From: UBA9339 sp964535195
Lineage (GTDB): Bacteria; Pseudomonadota; Gammaproteobacteria; UBA9339
NCBI GenBank assembly: GCA_964535195.1
Contig: CAZHSI010000009.1
Location: 1 to 51,508 of the forward strand
Reading direction: 5' to 3'
Length of the DNA: 51,508 bases
This document shows positions 1 through 7,973 of the stretch, in pieces; position 1 is the stretch's first letter, and the number at the start of each line of letters is the position of its first letter. Made by a program: the position numbers and the translations under genes. The notes under the pieces are model-generated. The model did no database searches. It saw nothing but the letters and a program-made list of their open reading frames with translations, and was not told the DNA's origin.

Positions 1-329
1 GCGAGCTGGGTTTAGAACGTCGTGAGACAGTTCGGTCCCTATCTGCCGTGGGCGTTGGAAATTTGAGAGGAGCTGCTCCTAGTACGAGAGGACCGGAGTG
101 GACGTATCTCTGGTGTTCCGGTTGTCACGCCAGTGGCATAGCCGGGTAGCTATATACGGACAGGATAACCGCTGAAAGCATCTAAGCGGGAAACCTTCCT
201 CAAGATTAGATTTCTCGACAGTTTAACTGTCCTAAAGATCCGTCGAAGACTACGACGTTGATAGGCTGGGTGTGGAAGCACAGTAATGTGTGGAGCTAAC
301 CAGTACTAATTGATCGTGTGGTTTGACAA
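1..329 (+). rRNA. 23S ribosomal RNA, 3' end (partial)
   Basis: The window opens inside the last domain of 23S rRNA. The conserved sarcin-ricin stretch AGTACGAGAGGACC lies near position 80, and the tail ACTAATTGATCGTGTGGTTTGA closely resembles the proteobacterial 23S 3' end. The 5' part lies outside the window. The exact 3' end is estimated by analogy to E. coli. It is followed about 85 bases later by 5S, so this is the distal part of an rRNA operon. Confidence 0.95.
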
Positions 330-413
330 TGCAACCTCAAATTGCTTCTCTGTGTTTGAAAGTGTGAAAAAACTTTGTTGTTGTGCCCAGCTATCGAATT
401 ATTATTGAAAGAT

Positions 414-532
414 TTCCTGATGGTTTGAGCTGACGGGTCCCACCTGATCCCATTCCGAACTCAGTAGTGAAAACGTCAAGCGCTGATGATAGTGTGAGGT
501 CTCCTCATGTGAAAGTAGGTCGCCGTCAGGAT
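414..532 (+). rRNA. rrf: 5S ribosomal RNA
   Basis: The stretch has the conserved 5S core GGTCCCACCTGATCCCATTC followed by CGAACTCAG, and later GTGAGGTCTCCTCATGTGA and AGTAGGTCGCC. The ends TTCCTGA and GTCAGGA can pair as the closing helix, which sets the boundaries to within a few bases. It follows 23S in the same operon and is closed by a strong terminator. Confidence 0.93.
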
Positions 533-541
533 TAGAATTTT

Positions 542-582
542 AAAAAACCCCTCATTAGATTTCTAATGTAGGGGTTTTTTTT
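542..582 (+). terminator. Intrinsic terminator of the rRNA operon
   Basis: AAAAAACCCCT pairs with AGGGGTTTTTT, and an inner stem CATTAGA/CTAATG closes on a short T loop. The hairpin ends in a run of eight T on the plus strand, directly behind 5S. It is symmetric enough to act in both directions. Confidence 0.9.
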
Positions 583-670
583 ATAGCCAATTGATTAAAA
601 AGTCTAATATTTTTTGTCGCTCATGGTTTGCTATAAACGACTAAAATTATCATTATGGTCATGCGACAAA

Positions 671-1282
671 CTATTTTTTCCATTGAACGGTTAGTTGGGG
701 TAGTTGCTCTAAATCAATCCTAGAAAAAAGCAGGGTGTCAGTTAGTCTACCATCTGCTACCGCCAGGGTACTGTTACGCAGAACTCCATCTAAGCTAAAT
801 CCCAGTTTTTTAGGAATCTGTTGTGCATGTACATTTTCTTTTTCACAACGAATCTCAATTCTATTGACTCCTATTTGTAGCAAACAATAACGGGTTAGCG
901 CATTAACTGCTTCGGTAATGTATCCTTTATTGATTTCGGTAGTCCGAACCCAAAAACCAAATTCAAATTTGGGGATCTCCCATATAATATTCCACATCGT
1001 AATGTTGCCTATAAACCGATGGTTTTTTTTATCTATGAGCCAAAGAGGCAGGCCAATATTGTTATTATTTTTGTTTGTCCAGCTGTTATTACACATCTCA
1101 ATGTAAGATTCGGTTTGGCTGACGGTTGGATAATATCTAGCCCATGGCAACCATATACTGATTTCATTCATGGATTCAGCTACGGCCTCGACATATTCGT
1201 GAACATTCTTATGGGATAAGACCGGCGGCTGCATTATTAATCGAGGGGTTTCAATTGGTAGTGGAAAATCAGTAGTAAACAT
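671..1282 (-). CDS. GNAT-family N-acetyltransferase (RimJ/RimL type)
   Basis: The 203-residue product has the layout of the RimJ/RimL acetyltransferase group: an N-terminal IETPRLIMQP strand, a core beta sheet with FEFGFWV, the acetyl-CoA loop NKGYITEA at about residues 118-125, and the C-terminal KKLGFSLDGVLRN segment. Members acetylate amino groups of ribosomal proteins, other proteins or small molecules. The substrate here cannot be told from sequence. The start is supported by a strong AAGGAGGA ribosome binding site. It lies two bases behind rsmJ and is probably cotranscribed with it. An interrupted inverted repeat, TTTGTCGC(T)CATG at 613-625 against 660-670, sits directly after the stop. 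Confidence 0.8.
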   Translation of the reverse strand: MFTTDFPLPIETPRLIMQPPVLSHKNVHEYVEAVAESMNEISIWLPWARYYPTVSQTESYIEMCNNSWTNKNNNNIGLPLWLIDKKNHRFIGNITMWNIIWEIPKFEFGFWVRTTEINKGYITEAVNALTRYCLLQIGVNRIEIRCEKENVHAQQIPKKLGFSLDGVLRNSTLAVADGRLTDTLLFSRIDLEQLPQLTVQWKK

Positions 1283-1284
1283 GT

Positions 1285-2085
1285 TTATTCCTCCTTGTTT
1301 TTAAGATCCATAAATATTTTTGATAAGTATACATCATATCTTGAGCTTCCGCTCGAAAAAAATTGTAAGTCCGGTTTTATGTTTCCTAGATAATCAGCAC
1401 ATCTCGGCCTTTTAACCACCACCCGACTTTGGGCGCATGTTAAAGCTAAAGTAAGTAAATTGGTTGCGTCACTATCATCGCCAACAAGGTCATGCAAAAT
1501 CCGCATCGATTTTTTGTTTAATGCTGACTTGGCTCGCTTAGGATACATCGGGTCTAAATATATCACCTCAGGTTTGTCTTGGTTTTTTCTTGATATTTTT
1601 TCTATGTAAGTAGTTGCTTGTGTAAATTTTAGATTTAAACGTAAATTATGGCCACTGCTTTTAAGGCGCTCTAGACCATCGGTGAGCAGGGCAGCTACCA
1701 CCTTACAGCGCTCAAGCATAGTTACGACACACCCTAAAGAAGCAAGTACGAAGGCATCGATACCTAAACCGGCAGTGGCATCAAGGACAGTTAAAGTTTT
1801 TTTATTTTTAACGCCCACGGCTTTAGCGATCAGTTGATTTTTGCCCCCACCATGTTTTACACGATAGTTTATTTGTGGTGAGAGAAAATCAACAAAGATG
1901 GGTTTTGTTGGTCTAAGGGAGTTTTCCCGTAGCTCTAAACGGTTAGGAGTAACAGTTAGCAGAAACCGGAAGTTAGCTGCTGATTCGTTTGGGATAATTA
2001 ATGGTAGTTGCAAGTGTAAAGATAATTTTCGTGCTTTTTCTAGGCTGGCGTCACAAGTAGTGGTTATGGCTATTTGATTGTTCAT
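1285..2085 (-). CDS. rsmJ: 16S rRNA (guanine-N2) methyltransferase RsmJ
   Basis: RsmJ methylates G1516 of 16S rRNA (E. coli numbering) using S-adenosylmethionine. The protein shows the SAM-binding motif DATAGLGIDAFVLAS, the catalytic-type motif YLDPMYP, and RVKHGGGKNQ and VVVKRP segments that match E. coli RsmJ along its length. I chose the ATG at 2085 (MNNQIAI), giving about 266 residues. An in-frame ATG at 2103 is possible, but no ribosome binding site favours it and it eats further into the leader of the divergent outer-membrane gene. It probably forms an operon with the acetyltransferase two bases downstream. Confidence 0.88.
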   Translation of the reverse strand: MNNQIAITTTCDASLEKARKLSLHLQLPLIIPNESAANFRFLLTVTPNRLELRENSLRPTKPIFVDFLSPQINYRVKHGGGKNQLIAKAVGVKNKKTLTVLDATAGLGIDAFVLASLGCVVTMLERCKVVAALLTDGLERLKSSGHNLRLNLKFTQATTYIEKISRKNQDKPEVIYLDPMYPKRAKSALNKKSMRILHDLVGDDSDATNLLTLALTCAQSRVVVKRPRCADYLGNIKPDLQFFSSGSSRYDVYLSKIFMDLKNKEE

Positions 2086-2145
2086 TGCTATTCTAAAGTA
2101 CATAAGATAACATTAGATAAGCTATTAAAACAAGGAGTCTTTATT

Positions 2146-2943
2146 ATGTTAAAACCGATAATAAGAAATTGTCTGGTATTGATACTAGTTGCGGTATTTC
2201 CTGTTTTTGCCGATGAACCACTTAGTCCTTTCAATAAACAAGGAGAGGTTGATTATCCTGCACCTTTTGGTAAAGATGAATATCTGGCAAAAAAAGCACC
2301 GCCCGAGAACAGAATGTCTGGATACTTCGGAGTTGATTTTGGTCCCAATATCAGCTATTTTAATACTCATGCTGCGGTTAATAATAGGAGCGGTTCCCTC
2401 AGTAAGGCTATCATTAATTATGGTATAACTGGTTTTGGTGGTTATGGTGGCAATTTAGGTCACCTATATCTTGGTTCTGAGTTAAGCTTGTATTACAACT
2501 TTTTAGACAACTGGGTTAATAGCTCGATAAAAGATGCTTCGGGCAAGACTACTGATGTTTCTGTTAATGTCCAGCAACCTTTAGCCGTTGGCCTTGATTT
2601 TATTCCGGGGTATTTAACCGATTCAAGGAATTTTTTGCTATATGGTCGTTTAGGTGTTGGGGTGAATTGGACTAAGTTACGATTTACCGATAATACCAAT
2701 GTAATCCCTGGTGGGGCCCGCCCTTCTGATAAAAGCAATGCCTTTGTTTTTGGTTTACGTGCCGGTGCTGGGGTTGAATATTTTGTTTGTACCAATTTTG
2801 GGATGCGGCTAGAGTATACCTATGTTGGTTATAATAAAGTTAGCGGTGATCCGTATACTTCTAGTACCAATAATACTTATTCTTATAGGCTCGACGGAGT
2901 TGGGTCGCATCAAGTTAAATTGGGACTGTTAGTCCATTTTTAG
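2146..2943 (+). CDS. Outer-membrane beta-barrel protein (porin-like/Omp family)
   Basis: The 265-residue product begins with a signal peptide (IIRNCLVLILVAVFPVFA, cleavage before DEP). The rest alternates Gly, aromatic and polar residues, as in small outer-membrane barrels, and ends in VKLGLLVHF with the terminal Phe expected of BamA substrates. Segments such as YFGVDFGPNISYF and LRLEYTYVGY-type strands resemble the outer-membrane family 'opacity/OmpA-like barrel'. No peptidoglycan-binding OmpA domain is present. The start at 2146 has AAGGAG nine bases upstream; a longer frame from 2074 overlaps rsmJ and lacks a signal peptide. Its specific function is unknown. Confidence 0.8.
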   Translation: MLKPIIRNCLVLILVAVFPVFADEPLSPFNKQGEVDYPAPFGKDEYLAKKAPPENRMSGYFGVDFGPNISYFNTHAAVNNRSGSLSKAIINYGITGFGGYGGNLGHLYLGSELSLYYNFLDNWVNSSIKDASGKTTDVSVNVQQPLAVGLDFIPGYLTDSRNFLLYGRLGVGVNWTKLRFTDNTNVIPGGARPSDKSNAFVFGLRAGAGVEYFVCTNFGMRLEYTYVGYNKVSGDPYTSSTNNTYSYRLDGVGSHQVKLGLLVHF

Positions 2944-2985
2944 GTTTAATGGCTTAAGTGTTTAGTAACGTACGATAGGTGCATA

Positions 2986-3798
2986 TTAGTAGAGCTTTAT
3001 GCGTTTACAACTAAACCTAACATTGTCCTCTATTCTTAGAGCAGTCAAACTTCCGCCCCAGATGCAACCAGTATCGAGCGCTATAGCATTGGACTCGGAG
3101 GTTTCACCTTGCAAAGCTGCCCAGTGGCCAAAAAGAATTTTTGTATTTTGAAGTTTACGCCACGAAATTTTGAACCATGGGAAATATCCTGGAGGAATTG
3201 CCTGAATATCACCAGTATAATTAAACTCTAAGTTGCCTGCTAAATCACAAAGGCGCATCCGGGTAAAGGCATTAATAATAAAGCGTAACCTTTCCCAATC
3301 ACCAAGAGTGTCACACCATTTGGTTGGTTGATTACCGTACATGTGTTTTAAAAACTCGAGATAATTTGCGCCATGCAGTATGTTTTCAGCCTCTTTGGCA
3401 TAAGTTAGCGACTGAGCCAAATTCCATGCTGGATAAACCCCAGCGTGTACTAACAAACAATTATGTTCTTGACTATAATGAAGTAGTGGTTGCATCCGTA
3501 ACCATTCGACTAATTCTTTACCATCAGGGGCAGTTAGGATGTTTTCCAGAGTAGCTGCGTCAAAGTCAACAATTTTATAGTAAAAATTTAAAAGATGGAG
3601 GTCATGATTTCCTAAAACTATTTTTGTATTGGGTAAGGTTTTAATGAGGCGCAGAACCTCCAATGACTTGGGGCCACGGTTAACCAGATCACCCACAAAC
3701 CATAACTGATCCTTGCTACAATCGTAATTAATAATCCGAAGTAGCTTTTCTAGTTCGTCATAACACCCATGAATGTCACCAAAGCAATATGTGGACAT
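2986..3798 (-). CDS. apaH: Symmetrical bis(5'-nucleosyl)-tetraphosphatase ApaH
   Basis: ApaH hydrolyses Ap4A to two ADP and takes part in RNA decapping of Np4 caps. The phosphoprotein-phosphatase metal motifs are in order: GDIHG (residues 7-11), GDLVNRGP (36-43) and GNHDLH (63-68). Further motifs are LLVHAGVYPAW and the C-terminal FGHWAALQG. At 270 residues it matches E. coli ApaH (280). It stands alone on this strand, without its usual E. coli partners ksgA/apaG. Confidence 0.95.
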   Translation of the reverse strand: MSTYCFGDIHGCYDELEKLLRIINYDCSKDQLWFVGDLVNRGPKSLEVLRLIKTLPNTKIVLGNHDLHLLNFYYKIVDFDAATLENILTAPDGKELVEWLRMQPLLHYSQEHNCLLVHAGVYPAWNLAQSLTYAKEAENILHGANYLEFLKHMYGNQPTKWCDTLGDWERLRFIINAFTRMRLCDLAGNLEFNYTGDIQAIPPGYFPWFKISWRKLQNTKILFGHWAALQGETSESNAIALDTGCIWGGSLTALRIEDNVRFSCKRIKLY

Positions 3799-3870
3799 AT
3801 AATTTATCAGAATGATAAGTTACCAGCGGATGGGTTAAGGCCCCGCGGCTAAACAACCTACAAGCTAAAT

Positions 3871-3921
3871 GTCCTCAAAGCAAGCTTCGAGGACAAAGCA
3901 ATGGGAAAGTCAAAAAATTGA
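3871..3921 (-). repeat. Palindromic intergenic repeat, family B copy 1
   Basis: An imperfect 24-bp palindrome at 3871-3894 (GTCCTCAAAGC..GCTTCGAGGAC) is followed by CAATGGG and GTCAAAAAATTG, directly behind the rubredoxin stop. The same order of blocks occurs behind mshG at 14570-14672, so it is a dispersed element. It may fold into a transcript-end hairpin for the fprA operon, though no T run follows. Confidence 0.5.
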
Positions 3922-4089
3922 TTATTCTTTATCACAAACGGTAAATTCTTTTTTATCCACATTGCAAATAGGACATACCCAATCTTCTGGCAGCTTTTCA
4001 AAAGCAACCCCAGGTTCTATGCCATGTTCTGGGTCCCCTATGGCTGGATCGTAAATGTAACCACAGATATTGCAAATATATTTTTCCAT
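3922..4089 (-). CDS. Rubredoxin
   Basis: This is a 55-residue one-iron electron carrier. The two rubredoxin knuckles are clear: YICNICGYIYD (Cys6, Cys9) and DWVCPICNVDK (Cys39, Cys42), with the usual spacer containing GDPEHGIEPG. The start has AAGGAG a short distance upstream. It is the last gene of an operon with a flavin reductase-like protein (13 bases upstream) and a flavodiiron protein. Rubredoxin is the usual direct electron donor to flavodiiron enzymes, so the function is well supported by both sequence and context. Confidence 0.95.
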   Translation of the reverse strand: MEKYICNICGYIYDPAIGDPEHGIEPGVAFEKLPEDWVCPICNVDKKEFTVCDKE

Positions 4090-4102
4090 ATGTTCTCCTT
4101 AG

Positions 4103-4621
4103 TTAAGTTATTTGAAATGTTGGCGCATTTTTATGAGTTTTTCCTTTGATTACGTGGTGATAATAATTGTAAGTCATTGGGTTTTTATCGCTGATTTTTT
4201 CTGAAGCCAAAAGTTCGCCAATAAATAGGGTATGCGTCCCAACATCTAAGGTTTGGACCACTTTTAAATCTAAGATGCCCGAGGCATAGTCTAAGACTAA
4301 AGGGGAACCAGTAACCGCTTTTTTATAACTAGTATTGGAGAATTTATCAATATCTCTGCCGCAGCGAAAACCAAATTTACCGATAAATTTTAAGTCAGCT
4401 TCCTCTAAGAGGATCGATACGCCAAAAGCTTTGCTTGTCATAACTAGCTGATGCGTTAAATTATTTTTGTTTAAGCAGATGGCGATTTGTTCTGGTGTAT
4501 TGGTTACTTGAGAAACGACCGTAGCAATTTGACCATTTATTTTGGTATCAGCAAAAGAGGTGATAATAAAGATTCCATATGGGATTTGAGATAAAACGTT
4601 GGGGTCTATAGTATCGGTCAC
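4103..4621 (-). CDS. Flavin reductase-like FMN-binding protein
   Basis: The 172-residue protein matches the flavin reductase-like (split-barrel, PF01613) family: N-terminal LSQIPYGIFIITSF, NGQIATVVSQVTNTPEQIAICLNK for FMN binding, then FGVSILLEEAD and a C-terminal HTLFIGELLASE. In anaerobes such proteins are found as separate units or as C-terminal parts of flavodiiron enzymes and act as NAD(P)H:FMN/rubredoxin oxidoreductases. It overlaps fprA by four bases (ATGA) and precedes rubredoxin, so it is probably the NAD(P)H entry point of the chain. Direct enzymatic activity is inferred. Confidence 0.85.
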   Translation of the reverse strand: MTDTIDPNVLSQIPYGIFIITSFADTKINGQIATVVSQVTNTPEQIAICLNKNNLTHQLVMTSKAFGVSILLEEADLKFIGKFGFRCGRDIDKFSNTSYKKAVTGSPLVLDYASGILDLKVVQTLDVGTHTLFIGELLASEKISDKNPMTYNYYHHVIKGKTHKNAPTFQIT

Positions 4622-5820
4622 GATTGCAATTTTCTCGCAATGTTTTGTCCCAATTTTTTACAAGTAATTAGACAGTCATTGTTGGGAACATGCTGGGTTT
4701 TAATTGGTAGATCAATAAGCTCTACTTTTAATATTTTTAATTCATTTTGGAGTAGATTTACCGATTCTCCAGCCCATCCGTAAGAGCCAAAAGCTTGGCC
4801 AATTAGATTTTGTGGTTTTAATCCTTTTAGATAACATAATATATCGGCAACAGTTGGGAATATTTGGTTGTTGATCGTTGGTGAGCCAATCACTAATGCC
4901 CCGGCTTCGAGTAATTCGGTAGCGACATCACTACGGTGGGATGCGGCAAGTGGCAATATTTTGGGGTTGGCTTGTTCTAGCATTACGCCATTAGCAATGG
5001 CATGAGCCATTTTAGCGGTACTACCCCACATGGTGTCGTAACAAATAACTACCTTATCGGTCGGTTCTTGCTGTGCCCATTTTCGCCAAAGTCCCATGAT
5101 CCAGTTGATATCTTGTTCTTGGTGCCAAATAGGGCCATGGTCTGGTGCTAGGATTTTTATGTTAAGACCAAGGGTCGGAAGAGTGGTAAGTAATTTAGTG
5201 ACTAGGTTTGAGTATGGCAGAAGAATATTAGCGAAATACTTCATCGCTTCCTGTTTTAAAATGGCATAATCATTTTGATTAGCAAACATTTTATAAGTTG
5301 CTAGATGCATACCAAAGCCATCTTGTGAGAACAAGATATTATCGTTTGCAAAATAAGTGACCATACTATCTGGCCAGTGAAGCATACGGGTTTCAATACA
5401 AGTTAAATTGGCATCACCCAGGATAAAACTTTCTCCACTTTTAATTTCGGTGAGGTCAAGGTGTTGGTGAAAATGTGTTTTTAAGGCGGCCACTCCCATT
5501 TTGGAGGCGAATACTTTTTCAGGTTTTATGGCTGCGATCGCAGGCAACAGCGCGCCGGAGTGATCCATTTCCGCGTGATTAGAAATAATATAAGAAATTT
5601 TTTCTGGCGCAATTACTGACCTTATTCTTGTTAACATTTCCGCAAAGAACGGAGCCTTGACGGTGTCGATTAATATTGGTTTTTCGCCAAGGATAAGAAA
5701 GGCATTGTAAGTGGTGCCACGTGAAGTGCTATAGCCGTGAAAATCACGTATTTCGTTGTCGATAGCTCCTACCCAATAAACATTTTTAGATATTTTTATT
5801 GCATCAAAGTTATGATTCAT
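4618..5820 (-). CDS. fprA: Flavodiiron protein (A-type flavoprotein, O2/NO reductase)
   Basis: Flavodiiron proteins reduce oxygen to water or nitric oxide to nitrous oxide in the cytoplasm. The N-terminal metallo-beta-lactamase-like domain has the diiron ligands HAEMDHSG at residues 82-89 and further acidic/His ligands in MLHWPDSMV, FSQDGFGMH and APDHGPIWH. The C-terminal flavodoxin domain begins near residue 255 (VVICYDTMWGSTAKMA) and includes GSYGWAGE. The 400-residue length matches the two-domain class A proteins without fused rubredoxin, which is encoded separately two genes downstream. Whether O2 or NO is the main substrate cannot be decided from sequence. Confidence 0.93.
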   Translation of the reverse strand: MNHNFDAIKISKNVYWVGAIDNEIRDFHGYSTSRGTTYNAFLILGEKPILIDTVKAPFFAEMLTRIRSVIAPEKISYIISNHAEMDHSGALLPAIAAIKPEKVFASKMGVAALKTHFHQHLDLTEIKSGESFILGDANLTCIETRMLHWPDSMVTYFANDNILFSQDGFGMHLATYKMFANQNDYAILKQEAMKYFANILLPYSNLVTKLLTTLPTLGLNIKILAPDHGPIWHQEQDINWIMGLWRKWAQQEPTDKVVICYDTMWGSTAKMAHAIANGVMLEQANPKILPLAASHRSDVATELLEAGALVIGSPTINNQIFPTVADILCYLKGLKPQNLIGQAFGSYGWAGESVNLLQNELKILKVELIDLPIKTQHVPNNDCLITCKKLGQNIARKLQS

Positions 5821-5869
5821 AAACTTTTGTCTTTACCAAGCGTTTAAGCTTAACTGATTAGGTAGGTAG

Positions 5870-5898
5870 AATATACTTTAACTCTTAGAATTTTTCAA
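5870..5898 (-). promoter_or_regulatory. Putative sigma-70 promoter of the fprA operon
   Basis: Read on the minus strand, TTGAAA is followed by a 17-base spacer and TATATT. The -10 box ends about 50 bases before the fprA ATG. Both hexamers are close to consensus. I see no clear FNR or NsrR box next to it. Confidence 0.55.
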
Positions 5899-5963
5899 TG
5901 AAACTCACAGGATTATAACGGCAAACTGTGCTTGATGGTTACGATCACTAATGTTTTGTGACA

Positions 5964-6239
5964 TTAGTTTTCTGGCCAATCGGTAAAAGGGAAGGGTCTA
6001 GTGTCAGTATTGAAAGTTAGGAAGTTGGTTATTTGTAGCAAGTAGATATTAAGCCTTTGAGAAAAATCTAAAAGTTTGCTATTTAAGTGACCAAACAGGA
6101 GGTCAGTTACAAACTGAAAAAGTGCGATGATGTTGATTAAAAGAGAGACAGCGTACTTTATAGCCATAAAAAGTAACATTAGTAAGCCACGCACCCATTT
6201 TTCTTTCATGAGTATTTTTTCCTTTAGGTTTTTGTCCAT
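5964..6239 (-). CDS. DUF4389-type small membrane protein
   Basis: The 91-residue product has a basic N terminus, a long hydrophobic segment (GLLMLLFMAIKYAVSLLINI) running into FQFVTDLLFG, then a hydrophilic part ending in RPFPFTDWP. This arrangement, including the LLFG and final PFPF-W motifs, matches the DUF4389 family of proteobacterial inner-membrane proteins of unknown function. The start has AGGAAA upstream; an internal Met at 6209 also has a good site. An inverted repeat ACTAATGT/ACATTAGT at 5947-5968 overlaps the stop and may end the transcript. Confidence 0.7.
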   Translation of the reverse strand: MDKNLKEKILMKEKWVRGLLMLLFMAIKYAVSLLINIIALFQFVTDLLFGHLNSKLLDFSQRLNIYLLQITNFLTFNTDTRPFPFTDWPEN

Positions 6240-6300
6240 AGTTGTTTCCTATAAGTTAATTGTTTAATAATATGTGCATATTCTAACATAACCAAGCTGT

Positions 6301-6735
6301 ATGAAGCTATTGCCATCAACATTTAAATTGCGGCCATCTTTTAGCGCCAGCGTCCTTTTTTTGTTTATTCATACCGGGGCTATTTTTTGTGTGTATTTTG
6401 TGTCCATCTTATGGTGGCTCAAGCTGGTTCTAGTCGGCTGTATTTTAACGAACTTTATTGTCATATTAAGGGATAATACCTTGCAGCATAAAAAGAGCAT
6501 AAAAGAATTTTGGCTTAAAGATGACGGTGAATGGCAGTTACAAAAAACCTCTGGTGAATTGATCTTGGCTAGAATTAAATACCCTATTTTTGTTTCTAAC
6601 TATTTAATCATAGTTAATTTTTTAGTAAGTGACAGCACAAAAATAACTTTCCCGATTTTTAGGGATGGTTGGACTGAGGATGATTGGCGAAAACTAAAAA
6701 CAGCATTACGTCGAATTGGTAGCCGCGAGTTTTGA
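6301..6735 (+). CDS. YgfX/CptA-like membrane protein
   Basis: The 144-residue protein starts LPSTFKLRPS, has two adjacent transmembrane segments at about residues 17-57, and a cytoplasmic domain with LKDDGEWQLQ and a late FRDGWTEDDWRKLKTALR. This is the layout of the YgfX family, whose E. coli member (CptA) pairs with SdhE/YgfY and was described as a membrane toxin affecting MreB and FtsZ. No sdhE-like gene lies beside it here, so a toxin-antitoxin role is not supported by context. No ribosome binding site is evident before the ATG. Confidence 0.6.
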   Translation: MKLLPSTFKLRPSFSASVLFLFIHTGAIFCVYFVSILWWLKLVLVGCILTNFIVILRDNTLQHKKSIKEFWLKDDGEWQLQKTSGELILARIKYPIFVSNYLIIVNFLVSDSTKITFPIFRDGWTEDDWRKLKTALRRIGSREF

Positions 6736-6893
6736 CTTTGAACTGCGGCTAGTGTTTCTCGACCTTTGTTGCTTTTTGCAGTACGTTGTTTATCTCCTTT
6801 AGGAGGATGTTCCGTTATGTTTTTCGAAAATCAGCAAGCTGCCCTAAGCTAAGTTTAGCGAGGCGTCTGGAGAATACGCTATCTGTCGGTTGC

Positions 6894-7922
6894 TTATTTA
6901 GTCCAATCTAAAATTACTTTGCCGCTATTGCCAGTACGCATCATCTCAAAACCATCAAGAAATTTGTCTACTGGAAAACGATGAGTAATAATCGAGTCGA
7001 GGTTTAAGCCACTTTGTAAGAGAGAGATCATCTTATACCAGGTTTCAAACATCTCTCTGCCGTAAATACCTTTTAATACTAGACCTTTGAAAATAATTTG
7101 GTTCCAATCAATATTGGTTGTTGGTGGCAAAAATCCGAGCAATGCTATCTTGCCAGCGTGGTTCATGTTTTTTAGCATCATATTGAAGGCGCCAGGGTTG
7201 CCAGACATTTCAAAGCCGATGTCAAAGCCCTCTTTCATGTCGAGTTTTTTCATGGTTGCTTCGACACTATCAGTGCTGACGTTGATTGCATGCGTGAAGC
7301 CTAGTTTGCGGGCTAAATTTAGGCGATATTCGTTGACGTCGGTAATGACAATATGACGTGCACCAATGTGTCTAGCAATAGCAGCAGACATGATCCCAAT
7401 TGGTCCAGCACCGGTAATTAAAACATCCTCCCCTACTAAATCAAAAGAGAGGGCCACATGAGTAGCATTACCCAGGGGGTCAAGAATTGAGGCATAATCA
7501 TCTGAAATTTGTGGTGGGATTGGATAGGCGTTTACTGCTGGAATAACTAAATATTCAGCAAAACAACCCTGCCTCGTAACCCCGACCCCGATACATTTAT
7601 TACATAGATGGCGTTGTCCTGCCTTACAAGTGCGGCAGCTTTCGCAAGCAATGTGCCCTTCGCCTGATACACGATCACCTATTTTGAAATTGGTAACTCC
7701 AGCGCCCAAGCCGACAATTTCACCAACGAATTCATGACCGATAATCATTGGGACAGCAATAACTTTTTGTGCCCACTCATCCCAGTTGTAAATATGCAAA
7801 TCGGTACCACAAATTGCCGTTTTTTTAATTTTAATTAATACATCGTTAATGCCAACCTCTGGTATAGGCGCTTCTTGTAACCATAAACCAACATCTTTTT
7901 TCAATTTTGCAAGTGATTTCAT
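6894..7922 (-). CDS. tdh: L-threonine 3-dehydrogenase
   Basis: Tdh oxidises L-threonine to 2-amino-3-ketobutyrate with NAD+. It is a zinc medium-chain dehydrogenase: catalytic zinc ligands Cys38 and the GHE at 62-64, structural zinc cysteines at 93, 96, 99 and 107 (CESCRTCKAGQRHLC), and the nucleotide fold GAGPIGIMSAAIA. At 342 residues it equals the E. coli enzyme. It lies 51 bases behind kbl, the next enzyme of the pathway, in the usual kbl-tdh order. Confidence 0.96.
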   Translation of the reverse strand: MKSLAKLKKDVGLWLQEAPIPEVGINDVLIKIKKTAICGTDLHIYNWDEWAQKVIAVPMIIGHEFVGEIVGLGAGVTNFKIGDRVSGEGHIACESCRTCKAGQRHLCNKCIGVGVTRQGCFAEYLVIPAVNAYPIPPQISDDYASILDPLGNATHVALSFDLVGEDVLITGAGPIGIMSAAIARHIGARHIVITDVNEYRLNLARKLGFTHAINVSTDSVEATMKKLDMKEGFDIGFEMSGNPGAFNMMLKNMNHAGKIALLGFLPPTTNIDWNQIIFKGLVLKGIYGREMFETWYKMISLLQSGLNLDSIITHRFPVDKFLDGFEMMRTGNSGKVILDWTK

Positions 7923-7973
7923 GTTTAACCTATAAGTTTTAGTTTCACTGCCCCATATTTACATGGAGGGAAG

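Noticed and set aside
6789..6850. AGGAGG followed by short frames at 6807 (34 codons) and 6817 (11 codons) in the gap between the YgfX-like gene and tdh
   Set aside because: The AGGAGG is one arm of a small hairpin (CTCCT-TTA-GGAGG) between convergent genes. The frames are very short and run into the end of tdh. They could be tested by ribosome profiling, but I cannot support them.
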